DNA of 64,000 bases, taken from positions 1 through 64,000 of the forward strand of contig CAJQPA010000017.1 in assembly GCA_905480145.1 (NCBI GenBank), written 5' to 3'. Shown here piece by piece: positions 44,269 through 54,307 of this stretch (position 1 is its first letter; each line of letters starts with the position of its first letter). Position numbers and translations under genes: made by a program. Source of the DNA: an uncultured Flavobacteriales bacterium. Its GTDB lineage: Bacteria > Bacteroidota > Bacteroidia > Flavobacteriales_D > Crocinitomicaceae. The notes below the pieces were generated by a model. It saw only the letters and a list, made by a program, of their open reading frames with translations, did no database searches and was not told the origin of the DNA.

Positions 44269-44627
44269 CCTATTTATATGTTTTCTTGGGTGGTGGGTTA
44301 GGAACTTTGATGCGGTACCTAGTCTCTAAGATGTCTGTAAATTATTTCGAAGGAAGCTTTCCCTTGGGAACATTTATTTCAAATGTTTTGGCTTGTATGA
44401 TTTTAGCTTTATTAGTAGTTTCTTTCAGTCAGAAAGAAACTGATTTGAATTGGGCTCACCCACTTTTAATCGTAGGTTTCTGTGGCGGCTTTAGTACGTT
44501 TAGCACCTTCAGTAACGAAACATTTGAATTGATAAATAACGGTAATTTATTAATTGCAATATTCAATATTGTATTTTCGATTGCAGTAGGAGTTGGACTA
44601 ATATTTTTTATTAGAACCAGTGTTTAG
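44265..44627 (+). CDS. crcB: Fluoride channel FluC/CrcB
   Basis: The 120-residue protein has four membrane helices. GGGLGTLMRYLVS, GTFISNVLACMI and VGFCGGFSTFSTFSNE are the family signatures, including the Phe-box and Asn that line the fluoride path. The third segment is GFSTFSTF instead of the common G-x-TTFSTF. Fluc works as an antiparallel dimer that lets toxic fluoride leave the cell. I see no fluoride riboswitch; it is translated from a start overlapping the PAP2 stop by 4 bases. Its 3' end overlaps the convergent acyltransferase by 4 bases. Confidence 0.92.
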   Translation: MTYLYVFLGGGLGTLMRYLVSKMSVNYFEGSFPLGTFISNVLACMILALLVVSFSQKETDLNWAHPLLIVGFCGGFSTFSTFSNETFELINNGNLLIAIFNIVFSIAVGVGLIFFIRTSV

Positions 44628-45949
44628 TGGAAATCCTTCCCTAAGAATTCATTCAGATTGCTCATCAACTCTTCTCGTTGAGAAAATATTGGTTTTAAAT
44701 CCAGCTTATTCGCTTTCCCTTTTGCTGTATATGTTTTATAAGTTCTTACCCAGCGATATGCAGCAACTCCGAAAAAGCCAATCGTAAAGAAATATACAAC
44801 AAAATACCAGCCATTAATGTCAACTATGTTGTAAATTATTGTGAGGAGAATAATATTAAATATTGCAATGAACCACTCACCAATAAATAATTTTACAGAC
44901 CCCCAAAAAACTTTTCTTTTCATAGTTTTCTTAACTATTTTATTGGTCTGTACATATGGGATTCCACAGTGAATTATTCCAATTAAGGCAAATGGAAATA
45001 ATGCGATTAAAGTTATCACCTCTTTAATTCTTGATCCGCTTTCATTTGATTTTTTCCAAAAAATAATATCTTCATGGACACCTGTTTTTTCAGAATTGGC
45101 TTTATACTGTTCAATATTATTTTTAATGAATTCAATTTTAGAGGTGTCGCGTTCCGAAGAGTTCAACCATTGAGCTAGGCGCTGAGAGTATTTCCACCGC
45201 GCTTTTAACGGAATAGTTTTATCAGAGCACAAGGGATGCATTCCTTTTCGAGTTAATGACATAATGTTTTCATGAACAGGAGCAAGTTCAGGATTTCGAT
45301 TGTCTGTAATTTGAGCTCGCATCAACAATTCGAGTTCCAAAGTTACAATGGCAATAACTTTGTTTGGGTTGGCTTCAAATTCTTTTTGGTAGTCATTCAG
45401 ACAAATTTTATCAGAATATGAAATAACTAGTTCACTTTGAAGCCTGTTTGGGTCAGTATAATTGCAGCCTACGGCAGCAATATAAACTTTCTTTGTCCAG
45501 TTTGAGTTTTCCAAGGCTGTGAATCCAATTCTGGCGGCTCCTTTTTTTATTGGTTTCAATCGCCGAATAAACACATCATCTGTAAATCCTTCTCCAAATA
45601 TTAATAAGTTCTGTTTTTTTGCTAGCAAATTTGCGCACTCCTCAAAGACTTGTTCATTCTTTTCATTGTTTCCTTTTCCATCTTGTTTTCTATAGATTGG
45701 CATCATTTGCGCCGCCCAAAATAATGGTTTTGTATATTTAGAGAATACGTCAGATCTTACCATGAAATGCACAGATGCTCTAGAAAAACCTGCAACAACC
45801 AGTGGGTCCATAAAGGCAGAGGCATGATTACTCACGTAAATAGTACTTCCCAAAACTTTTTTTGGGCTATTTATCATTAGTCGTTTAGAATAGAAAATCC
45901 TTAAACCTTGAAATAAAAGGACTTTCATCAGTATATAGACAATTCTCAT
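44624..45949 (-). CDS. PlsC-type acyltransferase with C-terminal membrane helices
   Basis: The 441-residue protein has the PlsC acyltransferase HxxxxD motif in NHASAFMD (H42, D47), followed by LLIFGEGFTDD (the EGF-like second motif) and GAARIGFTALE. The first 230 residues are the catalytic part. The C-terminal third has about four membrane helices (about 318-335, 360-382 and 385-410). It probably transfers acyl groups to lysophosphatidic acid or another glycerolipid. It lies 18 bases after the PorP/SprF gene on the same strand. A direct role with the surface protein is not evident. Confidence 0.87.
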   Translation of the reverse strand: MRIVYILMKVLLFQGLRIFYSKRLMINSPKKVLGSTIYVSNHASAFMDPLVVAGFSRASVHFMVRSDVFSKYTKPLFWAAQMMPIYRKQDGKGNNEKNEQVFEECANLLAKKQNLLIFGEGFTDDVFIRRLKPIKKGAARIGFTALENSNWTKKVYIAAVGCNYTDPNRLQSELVISYSDKICLNDYQKEFEANPNKVIAIVTLELELLMRAQITDNRNPELAPVHENIMSLTRKGMHPLCSDKTIPLKARWKYSQRLAQWLNSSERDTSKIEFIKNNIEQYKANSEKTGVHEDIIFWKKSNESGSRIKEVITLIALFPFALIGIIHCGIPYVQTNKIVKKTMKRKVFWGSVKLFIGEWFIAIFNIILLTIIYNIVDINGWYFVVYFFTIGFFGVAAYRWVRTYKTYTAKGKANKLDLKPIFSQREELMSNLNEFLGKDFH

Positions 45950-45967
45950 AGAGCGATAGGAAAAGTT

Positions 45968-46984
45968 TTATTTGGAACTGTTTTTTTCACTTTCTTTTAT
46001 TTCTTTTTTGATTTTACGGTTATTCCCAATATAGATTCCTAGTTGGACTTCATGGGTTCCGTTTTGAGACGTTCTAATGGCTCCGCTTGAAATCTCATAG
46101 CCATAGGAGATATAAAAGTTCTTAATAATGTTAGCACCCGCCTGAAGTATAAAAGCATTACTTGTTCTGTATTGCATTCCAACCCAAAGGGCATTGTGAT
46201 ATAAAACACGAAGCCCAATGTCAAAAGAAGGTGGTGAATACTGAGCAAATTTACCAACAACTCCGGGTTCAATTTGAAAATCTTCGTTGGCATCGAATTT
46301 ATACTTAGCAACTAGAAAATAATGACGGTTGAATTCGCTATTTGTTGCCACATCATTAAAAACAACGTCATTTTGAAGTGCTTGATAAACGGAAAGACCA
46401 CCAAAAAATCGTTCGTTGTAGAATACTAGACCAGCATTCACATCAAAAATGTTTTGAGCTGCTGATGCACCAAGAAATTCAGAATAAAGGGCGTCGTCTG
46501 CGTCATAAAGTACAACACGGTCTGTATTGATTCGAAAGTTACTCCATCCCAACCCGAGACCTCCACCAAAGTTTATCTCTTTAGAAAAGGGCATGTGAAA
46601 TGAGTAAGAACCGTGAATGGATGTTTTTGCAAAAGGGCCAATTACATCGTTGATTATTTTCCCACCCACTATATGTTTGATTGCACCGGTTGTATTCGTT
46701 GGGTTTGAAAATAGTGCCTCATCTTTAACATTGAATTCTGAGAGAACACTTTTACTTCCTGTCTTAATTTGGCTTGAACCTGCCAATAACATTGTTTTAG
46801 GTCCTCCATTATAACCTGCCCACTGAGTTCTGGAAGTTGCTTCGAACTGCATAACTCCCGCCAAACCTCCAGCAGCCGGATTAACTAGAAATGGATTGTT
46901 AATAGTGTTTATAAATTGAGATTCCTGCTGTGTCCAACTGAAATGACTCGCGGTAAAAGAAAGGATAAAGATTAAATACTTCAT
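45968..46984 (-). CDS. PorP/SprF-family outer-membrane protein (type IX secretion)
   Basis: The 338-residue protein has a signal peptide ending at SWTQ (about 19). QESQFINTINNPFLVNPAAGG is the strongly conserved start of PorP/SprF proteins. The body is a beta-barrel with aromatic strands (GTHEVQLGIYIGNNRK near the end). In gliding bacteria SprF is needed for export of SprB, which has a type B C-terminal signal. The gene directly follows that of a type B substrate (20 bases), so it is probably its dedicated secretion or anchoring partner. Confidence 0.92.
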   Translation of the reverse strand: MKYLIFILSFTASHFSWTQQESQFINTINNPFLVNPAAGGLAGVMQFEATSRTQWAGYNGGPKTMLLAGSSQIKTGSKSVLSEFNVKDEALFSNPTNTTGAIKHIVGGKIINDVIGPFAKTSIHGSYSFHMPFSKEINFGGGLGLGWSNFRINTDRVVLYDADDALYSEFLGASAAQNIFDVNAGLVFYNERFFGGLSVYQALQNDVVFNDVATNSEFNRHYFLVAKYKFDANEDFQIEPGVVGKFAQYSPPSFDIGLRVLYHNALWVGMQYRTSNAFILQAGANIIKNFYISYGYEISSGAIRTSQNGTHEVQLGIYIGNNRKIKKEIKESEKNSSK

Positions 46985-47004
46985 ATGATTATCGTAATTG
47001 CAAA

Positions 47005-50000
47005 TTAGTGAATGATACTTATATCACCCTTAAATTCAGTGTTATCAGAATCGTTTAAAATTATTTTATAGAAATAGGTTCCCATAGGTAATTTATTTCC
47101 ATCTCGAGTTCCATCCCATGGAAGTTCGTACCCTATTGATTCATATACTATAGATCCCCATCTATTAAAAATTATCACATGAATGTCTTGATGAATCTTC
47201 TCAAGGTTATTGATGATAAACAAATCATTTTTCCCATCAAAATTTGGAGTGATTACTGTGGGGAAAACATACTCATCTCCATCACAAAGTGTTGAAATAA
47301 CGACTAAAGTGTCCGATACATCGGGGCAGTTTGGTGTTGATATTGTATAAATTATAATATTATTTCCAAAGTTAAATCCTGAAGCGTTTGTTGTCTCAGA
47401 GAATGGACTGTCGAATAGAATATTATTTCCAAGATCTTCCCAAAAGACATTTTGCTCTGCACTTGGAGTACCTGCAGAAATAGATAATATAGCATCTGAT
47501 GAATTACAAACTGTGGTGTCTAACGTGTTAATTGTATCAGCTATACTTGAATAGACGAACATTGTGTCAACGGCTGCGCCGCAAGCATTATTGCTAACTG
47601 ACCATGTAAATTCATGCCATCCATTGGAAGAGATACTTGCAGTAGTCAAATTTGAAGTTGGATCGTCAATTATGTTACCTGTATTTGAATTCCAAACACC
47701 TGTTCCATTAATCGGCTCGCCAGTAATTAGGTCTATTATTTCATTGTTGCATGAGAACATAGTATCTATAGGAATATTTGTCCCAATTGGCGCTGCGTTT
47801 ACAATTATCACAACGCTGTCAGCTATAGTGCCACAGGAAGCTGAACTGACTGTCCAAGCAAATACATTTTCACCAGTACCTATACCATTGGCACCTGTAG
47901 TATTTGAAAATTCATTGTTGAAATTTCCTTGACCAGAAATAACTGTCCAGATTCCTGATCCACTTGTTATAGCATCAGCAGTCAGAATTGCGGATGTTGC
48001 ATCACAAACTTTAATTGTGTCTTCAGTAATACTTGCTGAAGAAGGGAAATCTAATATTTCAATAGAGAAAGAACAAGATTGAGTGTTTCCTGATGAATCA
48101 GAGACTTCATATTGGAGTATACTTGTTCCAATAGGGAATATGTCCCCAGAACTTAAGCCAGTATTGTCAGTTTGAGAAATAGAGCTTGCGCAGTTGTCAG
48201 CAAATGTTGGTTCCGAGAAAATAACCAACGGATCACAAGTACTAACATTACTTGGGCAGGTTATTGTGGGATTGACATTTTCAATTACTGATAAATCGAA
48301 AAGACATGTTTCTGTATTTCCACCTGCATCAGTCACAAGGATTGTAACAGGAGTTAATCCAGGGTTAACAATTGTTCCTGCGGCGGGTGTTTGTGATATT
48401 GTGAAATCAGGACAATTATCTAACACCAATGTTAAACCACCATAATTTGGAAGGATAAATTCACAACTTGAACCGTTATCAACAGGAAGTACTGTTGGAC
48501 ATGTTACTGTTGGTGCTGAGTTGTCAATAGGATTTATTGTAGTAATGCATGTACCTAAATTTCCTTGTTCGTCAATCAATGTAATTAATATAGGTGAAAT
48601 CCCCGTTGCAGTTGAACTGGCAGCAGGGTTTTGTGTTATGGCCATATCACCAAAAACGGAACAATTATCTGTTCCAGTTACTGAGCCTGTAACATCAGGC
48701 ACAACATATTGACAGCTAGAATTCACTGCAATATCCATATCAGTTGGACATGAAGCAACTGGACTGGTCGTATCACTAACAAGTACAGAAAATTGACAAT
48801 CTACCGTATTTCCTGCTTCATCTTCAGCGGTAATTGTAACTAAAGTTGTAGCGCTAATTGTATTTCCTGCGGCAGGGCTTTGAGAAAATGCAATGTTGCC
48901 AGAGGTTGAGCAATTATCATTGGCAGTTATTAAAGAGGTGTAATCTATAAGTTCGGCATCGCAATTATTGGAAGCAATTACAGTTTGGTTTGGAGCACAA
49001 ACAGTTATAATTGGTGCCTCTTGATCTACTATTTCAATGTCAAAAGAACAGAAAGCTGTGTTAGCAGCTTCATCTTCAACAGTAATTGTTATTTGCTGAG
49101 TACCCAATGGAATAAGAGTTCCTGGTGCGGGGGTTTGAGAATAGATTAGAGAGCCTGTGAGAGAGCAATTGTCAGCTCCTGTTGCCAACCCAGACAAATC
49201 TATTAAATTATAATCACAAGCTAGCGTTGTTCCCAATGTTTGAGCTGTTGGACACGTAATTGTTGGGTTAATATTATCGTTGGCTAATAAGGAGAATGAG
49301 CATGTCGAAAAATTTCCAGATGGGTCCGTTGATGTTAAGAATACTGTTGTCGACGCTCCAATAACTTGACCTGCTGGCGGCGCTTGTATTGTTATGGGTG
49401 CACCAAATAAAAAGCAGTTGTCAGTAGTTGAAGAAAGGGGTACATAATCACCAACAATACCTTCGCAATCCATGTTCATTGTTATCGATTGTACTCCAGG
49501 ACAAGTAATAGTTGGAGAAATGGTATCAGTAAAAGTTTGAGTAAAGGAACACTCACTTTGGTTTCCACCAAGATCAGTAGCAGTTAGTGTTATTAGTGGT
49601 GTATCATTAATATTGAATGAAGTTCCAGCTGCAGGAGATTGGGTAACAGAGACAATTCCAGGGCAAGCATCATTAGCCAAAGCAAGTCCGGTGTAATCAA
49701 TTAATTGCGCTGAGCAACTTGCGTCAACATAATTATCGACCATCAAAGGACAAATGATAGTTGGATCTGAACCGTCTATTCCGGTAAGTACAATGTTATC
49801 AATCGCAAAAGGGGAAAGTGTGTTAATAGTGGTGTTGTATGTAAATCTAAAGCCAAGTAAAAATGAAGTGCCAGCCAAAGAAATAGGCAGTGCTTCTGTT
49901 GTTGTACTCCAGGTCGACGTTCCAGAAATCGGTGAGCCATATTCGGTCCATGTGACTCCGTTATCTATAGAATAAATTAATTCTCCAATATCATCTATAG

Positions 50001-50349
50001 CCTCATTTTTATAGTCAAAAGTTAAGCTCAAACCTCCAAGACATCCAGAATTTATAGGGCGATAGACGATAGACGTTAAATTACCAGCCGAACTATTTGA
50101 ATAAGAGTAGGACTCATTACCTGTAGCACCGCATCCTGCAGAACCATTGGAAATGTAGAAAGCACTTGTCCCTACTTCTGAGGTTCCGTTTCCGGAGCAG
50201 TCGTCTAAAACCCAAAAGTTTGGTGCTAAATCTCCAGCAAAAGCCCATGTTCCAGGACCTGCTTCTAAATTGTCTGATAAAATGATTATTTGTCCTTGAA
50301 CGGTGCAAAGTGCAAAGAAAAATAGGATCGTCGATAAAGTCTTTTTCAT
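47005..50349 (-). CDS. Secreted HYR-repeat surface protein with type B T9SS sorting domain
   Basis: The 1114-residue protein has a signal peptide (1-20). An N-terminal lectin/MAM-like domain follows (about 21-195; LEAGPGTWAFAGDLAPNFW). Seven HYR-type modules of about 80 residues (about 196-760) each open like PTITCP and contain a Cys-rich DNC and a GN-x-x-x-C-x-F end. A Ser/Thr-rich region with further beta domains precedes a type B CTD (about 1025-1114; FPTVITPNFDGKNDLF, FNRWGSIVYES, GTYFYKI). It should be exported by T9SS and attached to the surface, perhaps as an adhesin. A promoter box lies at 50387-50394. PorP/SprF follows. Confidence 0.9.
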   Translation of the reverse strand: MKKTLSTILFFFALCTVQGQIIILSDNLEAGPGTWAFAGDLAPNFWVLDDCSGNGTSEVGTSAFYISNGSAGCGATGNESYSYSNSSAGNLTSIVYRPINSGCLGGLSLTFDYKNEAIDDIGELIYSIDNGVTWTEYGSPISGTSTWSTTTEALPISLAGTSFLLGFRFTYNTTINTLSPFAIDNIVLTGIDGSDPTIICPLMVDNYVDASCSAQLIDYTGLALANDACPGIVSVTQSPAAGTSFNINDTPLITLTATDLGGNQSECSFTQTFTDTISPTITCPGVQSITMNMDCEGIVGDYVPLSSTTDNCFLFGAPITIQAPPAGQVIGASTTVFLTSTDPSGNFSTCSFSLLANDNINPTITCPTAQTLGTTLACDYNLIDLSGLATGADNCSLTGSLIYSQTPAPGTLIPLGTQQITITVEDEAANTAFCSFDIEIVDQEAPIITVCAPNQTVIASNNCDAELIDYTSLITANDNCSTSGNIAFSQSPAAGNTISATTLVTITAEDEAGNTVDCQFSVLVSDTTSPVASCPTDMDIAVNSSCQYVVPDVTGSVTGTDNCSVFGDMAITQNPAASSTATGISPILITLIDEQGNLGTCITTINPIDNSAPTVTCPTVLPVDNGSSCEFILPNYGGLTLVLDNCPDFTISQTPAAGTIVNPGLTPVTILVTDAGGNTETCLFDLSVIENVNPTITCPSNVSTCDPLVIFSEPTFADNCASSISQTDNTGLSSGDIFPIGTSILQYEVSDSSGNTQSCSFSIEILDFPSSASITEDTIKVCDATSAILTADAITSGSGIWTVISGQGNFNNEFSNTTGANGIGTGENVFAWTVSSASCGTIADSVVIIVNAAPIGTNIPIDTMFSCNNEIIDLITGEPINGTGVWNSNTGNIIDDPTSNLTTASISSNGWHEFTWSVSNNACGAAVDTMFVYSSIADTINTLDTTVCNSSDAILSISAGTPSAEQNVFWEDLGNNILFDSPFSETTNASGFNFGNNIIIYTISTPNCPDVSDTLVVISTLCDGDEYVFPTVITPNFDGKNDLFIINNLEKIHQDIHVIIFNRWGSIVYESIGYELPWDGTRDGNKLPMGTYFYKIILNDSDNTEFKGDISIIH

Positions 50350-50386
50350 GTATTACTGGTTGTTTTCGAACATTGAGTTCATGAAA

Positions 50387-50394
50387 CAAATATA
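50387..50394 (-). promoter_or_regulatory. Candidate -7 promoter box for the HYR-repeat gene
   Basis: On the minus strand it reads TATATTTG, a full match, 37 bases before the ATG at 50349. The rest of the gap to ddl (50395-50582) holds no gene that I can support. Confidence 0.45.
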
Positions 50395-50582
50395 GTTTAA
50401 AGAATTGTGAATGAAAAGGAACAATTTGTCATTCAAATCAATTTCTAAGAATGAAAATCTAGGGACCTATGCCGCTCTGCTTATCTGCTAAATTAATGAA
50501 CACTGAAATTGCTGAAAACTTTTTTTTAAGTTGTAAAATAACGCAAGAGTAAATATTAAATTCGGCGTAATAAATTTTGATT

Positions 50583-51551
50583 ATGAAAAACGTAGCGATA
50601 ATTTGTGGAGGCTTTTCTTCAGAGTTCGATATTTCGGTTAAGAGTGGAACTAATATTCAGGAAAACTTTCCGGATGGTTACAAGGCTTATCTAGTTTTTA
50701 TCCGAAAAACAGGCTGGTCTATTTTATTAAATGGTATCGAAGAGCAATTTGACCAAAGTTCTATGCGTTTTTTTAATAAAGAAACTGAAATCAGTATCGA
50801 CTTTTCAATAATCTATACGCACGGAGATCCAGGAGAAAATGGAAAGTTACAAGCATATCTAGAAATGATAGATGCACCATACGTGAATTCCGGGCCTTTA
50901 GCGTCTCAATTATCTTTTGATAAGTGGTATTGCAATCAGTTTTTAAAAGGTTTTGGTTACAATGTTGCACCTTCAATTTATCTTGATGATCGAGATAATG
51001 TTCCTTTTTCCATTGGTATTGTTGAAAAACTAGGTCTTCCAATTTTTATTAAACCTTGTGATTCAGGTTCAAGTTATGGGATTTCTAAAGTGTCCATTGA
51101 GAAGAATATTTCCCATGCAATACAGGAAGCTTTTGACGAGGGAGAAACTGTCATTCTTGAAGGTTTTTTAGATGGCACAGAAGTCACTTGTGGAGTTTAT
51201 AAATCAAAGAATGGAGTTGAGTCACTTCCAATTACGGAAATTGTTTCCGAAAATGATTTCTTTGATTTTGAGGCAAAATATAAAGGTTTATCGCAAGAGA
51301 TCACCCCAGCAAGAATAGACGATGTCATGACGAAGGAAGTTCAAAGAATTTCCAAAGAAATCTACTCATTAATGAATTTAAGATCGATTGCTCGAATTGA
51401 TTTTATGCTCGTTAAAGGTGTTCCTTATATTATTGAGGTAAACACGACCCCAGGCTTTTCAAACGAAAGCATTGTTCCTAAAATGATTAAGTCTGCTGGG
51501 CTTACAATAAAAGAGTTTTGGGGTCAGATTCTTCAGGCAGAATTAAAATAG
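50583..51551 (+). CDS. ddl: D-alanine--D-alanine ligase
   Basis: Ddl joins two D-Ala for peptidoglycan precursors. The ATP-grasp segments are visible: an N-terminal VAIICGGFSSEFDISVKSG, LPIFIKPCDSGSSYGISKV, EGFLDGTEVTCGVY and the metal/ATP site RIDFMLVKGVPYIIEVNTTPGFS. The ATG at 50583 is preferred over a TTG two codons upstream and gives 322 residues. It converges with the D,D-carboxypeptidase gene dacB, three bases away at the 3' ends. No murC or other mur gene is adjacent. Confidence 0.95.
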   Translation: MKNVAIICGGFSSEFDISVKSGTNIQENFPDGYKAYLVFIRKTGWSILLNGIEEQFDQSSMRFFNKETEISIDFSIIYTHGDPGENGKLQAYLEMIDAPYVNSGPLASQLSFDKWYCNQFLKGFGYNVAPSIYLDDRDNVPFSIGIVEKLGLPIFIKPCDSGSSYGISKVSIEKNISHAIQEAFDEGETVILEGFLDGTEVTCGVYKSKNGVESLPITEIVSENDFFDFEAKYKGLSQEITPARIDDVMTKEVQRISKEIYSLMNLRSIARIDFMLVKGVPYIIEVNTTPGFSNESIVPKMIKSAGLTIKEFWGQILQAELK

Positions 51552-51554
51552 GGT

Positions 51555-53009
51555 TTATAGCAAAGCGATTTTATTTAAAAACAGCCCCATTTTTCGTTTT
51601 AAAGCACTCGTGCTGCCTAAGTGATTGTTCACAATAATTGCAAAGGCAAATTTTTTCCCTGATGAAGAGTGGACATACCCAGAATAACTTTTTATCCCGC
51701 TCATTGTTCCACTTTTCGCAAAGATTCTTCCTTGACCGCTTTGTCCTTTGCATAATGATTTCAATGTTCCACTTTCACCTGCAATAGGAAGTGTACTAAA
51801 AAAAAAATCGGCATTTTTTGATTTATTCATCCAATAAAGAAGCTTTGTATAGTTTTCAGCAGAAATAGCATTCGTTCTAGATAAACCACTGCCATCTTTT
51901 ACTTTCAATCCTTGGAAACCTTTTTCTTTAGACCATTTTTGATGGATTAATTTAAGACCACCTTCAATACTTCCATAATTTAGTTTCTGATGAGAGATTA
52001 AATAGAGCATATGCTCAGCATATAAATTAATACTCTTGTGATTGGTTATTCTCAGAATGTCAATGAGTCTTTCGCCTTTATGAGTGTGAATCAAAGACAT
52101 TTTGGAGTAATCATTTTTGTAATCATTCTTGTTGATAGTTCTTAGAGATTTATGTCCTTTGGTTACCTCAATTGATTTTTCGTTAATAGCGGTCAGCAAT
52201 TCTTGTGAAAATTGCAACTCAGGATCAGGAAGACTTCCTTTGACAATGAAATCAGAATTCGAAATAGGCAAAGTGCCTGTAACAAAACGATCCATAGAAT
52301 AAGGTGCTCCATAGATATATGAATTATCACCTCTTTTTTGAGAAGAAAGAACGTAGTTTTTAATTTCTAGCCCTTCAACTTCTGGCTCTATCTTAGTAAT
52401 TATCGAAGTTTCTCCGACTTTGCTTGATGTTTTAAAATGCAATTCAATTAAATTGTCATGGATTGTAAGTCCCGATGCTCCTGCTCCATAGTAGTTTCCT
52501 AAATCACTCCAAGACCACCCGTCAGGAGCTCCATTGTAATCAAACTCGGAGGCATCACCAATTACAGCTCCGTTAATTTTCTTGATTCCTATTTCGTGTA
52601 TTGCATTGACCCAATCTTCAAAAATTGGTTTTTCTTTAGGGAAATATTTACTGCCAAAAGAAGGATCTCCGCCACCTCGAATCCATATATTACCATGTAA
52701 TATGCCGTTAGAGTCAATTTCACCATCATAGTACATTCTAGTTTTAGCTCTGAAATCATCTCCTAGAATTTCAAGCGCTGTAGCTGATGAGAAGAGTTTA
52801 GCGGTTGATGCCGTTGCTAATCTCAGTTCAGGGTTTTTTGACGATATTGAAATATTGGTTTCTAAATCAATCACATTGACACTAATAGATGCATGTGTTA
52901 GATTAGGATCATTGATAAATTTGTCAAGTTCATTTTGGATGTTAATTTGACCGAAATTCAAATTAACAACACAGAATATAAATAGTATGCAGAGACTTAG
53001 TATCTTCAT
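51555..53009 (-). CDS. dacB: D-alanyl-D-alanine carboxypeptidase/endopeptidase (PBP4 class)
   Basis: PBP4-type enzymes trim or open peptidoglycan crosslinks in the periplasm. A signal peptide ends near NLNFGQ (about 21). The serine site is STAK (S68, K71). The second motif lies in KDGSGLSRTNAIS, and the third is KSGTMSG. A large insert between the first and second motifs (about 95-290), typical of PBP4, is present. At 484 residues it is full length. It faces ddl tail to tail. Confidence 0.94.
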   Translation of the reverse strand: MKILSLCILFIFCVVNLNFGQINIQNELDKFINDPNLTHASISVNVIDLETNISISSKNPELRLATASTAKLFSSATALEILGDDFRAKTRMYYDGEIDSNGILHGNIWIRGGGDPSFGSKYFPKEKPIFEDWVNAIHEIGIKKINGAVIGDASEFDYNGAPDGWSWSDLGNYYGAGASGLTIHDNLIELHFKTSSKVGETSIITKIEPEVEGLEIKNYVLSSQKRGDNSYIYGAPYSMDRFVTGTLPISNSDFIVKGSLPDPELQFSQELLTAINEKSIEVTKGHKSLRTINKNDYKNDYSKMSLIHTHKGERLIDILRITNHKSINLYAEHMLYLISHQKLNYGSIEGGLKLIHQKWSKEKGFQGLKVKDGSGLSRTNAISAENYTKLLYWMNKSKNADFFFSTLPIAGESGTLKSLCKGQSGQGRIFAKSGTMSGIKSYSGYVHSSSGKKFAFAIIVNNHLGSTSALKRKMGLFLNKIALL

Positions 53010-53092
53010 CGAAACATTTTTGATAAAATTCGATAAGATTCTTCAATGAATGTGCCAAACGAAAAAAACTTTTAAACAAAAAAGTATTACAA

Positions 53093-54307
53093 TTGAATAA
53101 GGAAACTTTAGTCTTAGGTAGAAAAATTCGTGTTTTAAGAATTATCAATCGATTCAATATTGGTGGTCCCACTTATAACGCGACATTTTTAACGGCGTTT
53201 TTGGATGATCGATTTGAAACGAAACTAGTCGGTGGATTGCCAGATATTGGCGAGGCCGATTCATTGTATATTTTAGAAAAATATAACGTAAAGCCAGAAT
53301 TGATCAAAGAAATGGTTCGCCTTCCAAATATCAAAAGTGATAGAGAGGCGTTTAAAAAATTAAAATCGATAATAGAAGAATTTAAACCAGACATTGTTCA
53401 CACACATGCATCCAAGGCAGGTGCGCTGGGCAGAAGGGCAGCACAGTCTTGTAATGTTCCAATTATAGTCCATACATTTCATGGGCATGTATTTCACTCT
53501 TATTTTGGAAGAGTTAAGACCTCAATTTTTAAAATGATAGAAAAACGTCTCGCCATAAAATCAGATGCTATTGTTGCAATTTCTAATCTGCAAAAGAAGG
53601 AAATAACAGAAATTCATAAAATTTGCTCGAAAGAAAAAGCGGTGGTTATACCTCTTGGTTTTGACTTGCTACCATTCAAAGAAAAAAAGGTTTCAATGAG
53701 ACGCGAAGAACGTCAGAAGCTTAATCTGCATAATGATGATGTTGCCATTGCAATTGTTGGCCGTTTAGCACCGATAAAAAACCATTCCTATTTCTTAGAT
53801 ATTGCAGAAATGGTTTTGGCAAAATCGGATACTTCTATTAAATTTTTCATTGTTGGTGATGGTCCTGAGAAAGAGAACATCGAAGTCCGGGTAAAGAAAA
53901 TTAACGAAAAACACAACAATTCTATCATTTTAACGTCTTGGATAACGGATGTGGCAACTTTTAATTCAGCCGTGGATGTGATGTGTTTGACATCTTTAAA
54001 TGAAGGAACACCTGTTAGTTTAATTGAAGCTCAAGCTTCTGGAATACCGGTTGTAACAACAGATGTAGGCGGTGTAAAAGATATTGTTCTGGAGGGAGAT
54101 ACGGGGTTTGTTGTACCTCTCGAAAACAAAGAAATGTTTGCAAATCGAGTGCTAGAAATAGCAAATAATGAAAATAAACGTGAAAAAATGTCACAAAACG
54201 GATGGAACCACGTAGAAGAAAAATTCCATTATGGTACTTTGGTTAAAAACACGACCAATTTGTATTTGGAATTATTAGAAAAAAAGAAAGATGAAATTGA
54301 GTTTTAG
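53093..54307 (+). CDS. GT4-family glycosyltransferase, first gene of an exopolysaccharide group
   Basis: The 404-residue GT-B enzyme opens with RVLRIINRFNIGGPTYN. VHTHASKAGALGRRAAQ and HTFHGHVF follow in the acceptor half, and IVGRLAPIKNH and TSLNEGTPVSLIEAQASGIPVVTTDVGG (the E-x7-E donor site) in the donor half. It probably adds a sugar to a lipid-linked repeat unit. The only in-frame start near the natural N-terminus is TTG at 53093. It overlaps the Wza-like gene by 17 bases. Sugar specificity cannot be read. Confidence 0.9.
   Translation: MNKETLVLGRKIRVLRIINRFNIGGPTYNATFLTAFLDDRFETKLVGGLPDIGEADSLYILEKYNVKPELIKEMVRLPNIKSDREAFKKLKSIIEEFKPDIVHTHASKAGALGRRAAQSCNVPIIVHTFHGHVFHSYFGRVKTSIFKMIEKRLAIKSDAIVAISNLQKKEITEIHKICSKEKAVVIPLGFDLLPFKEKKVSMRREERQKLNLHNDDVAIAIVGRLAPIKNHSYFLDIAEMVLAKSDTSIKFFIVGDGPEKENIEVRVKKINEKHNNSIILTSWITDVATFNSAVDVMCLTSLNEGTPVSLIEAQASGIPVVTTDVGGVKDIVLEGDTGFVVPLENKEMFANRVLEIANNENKREKMSQNGWNHVEEKFHYGTLVKNTTNLYLELLEKKKDEIEF

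Noticed and set aside
47564-49975. Several plus-strand open frames opposite the HYR-repeat gene
   Set aside because: They arise from repeated codon patterns of the real minus-strand gene and have no independent support.
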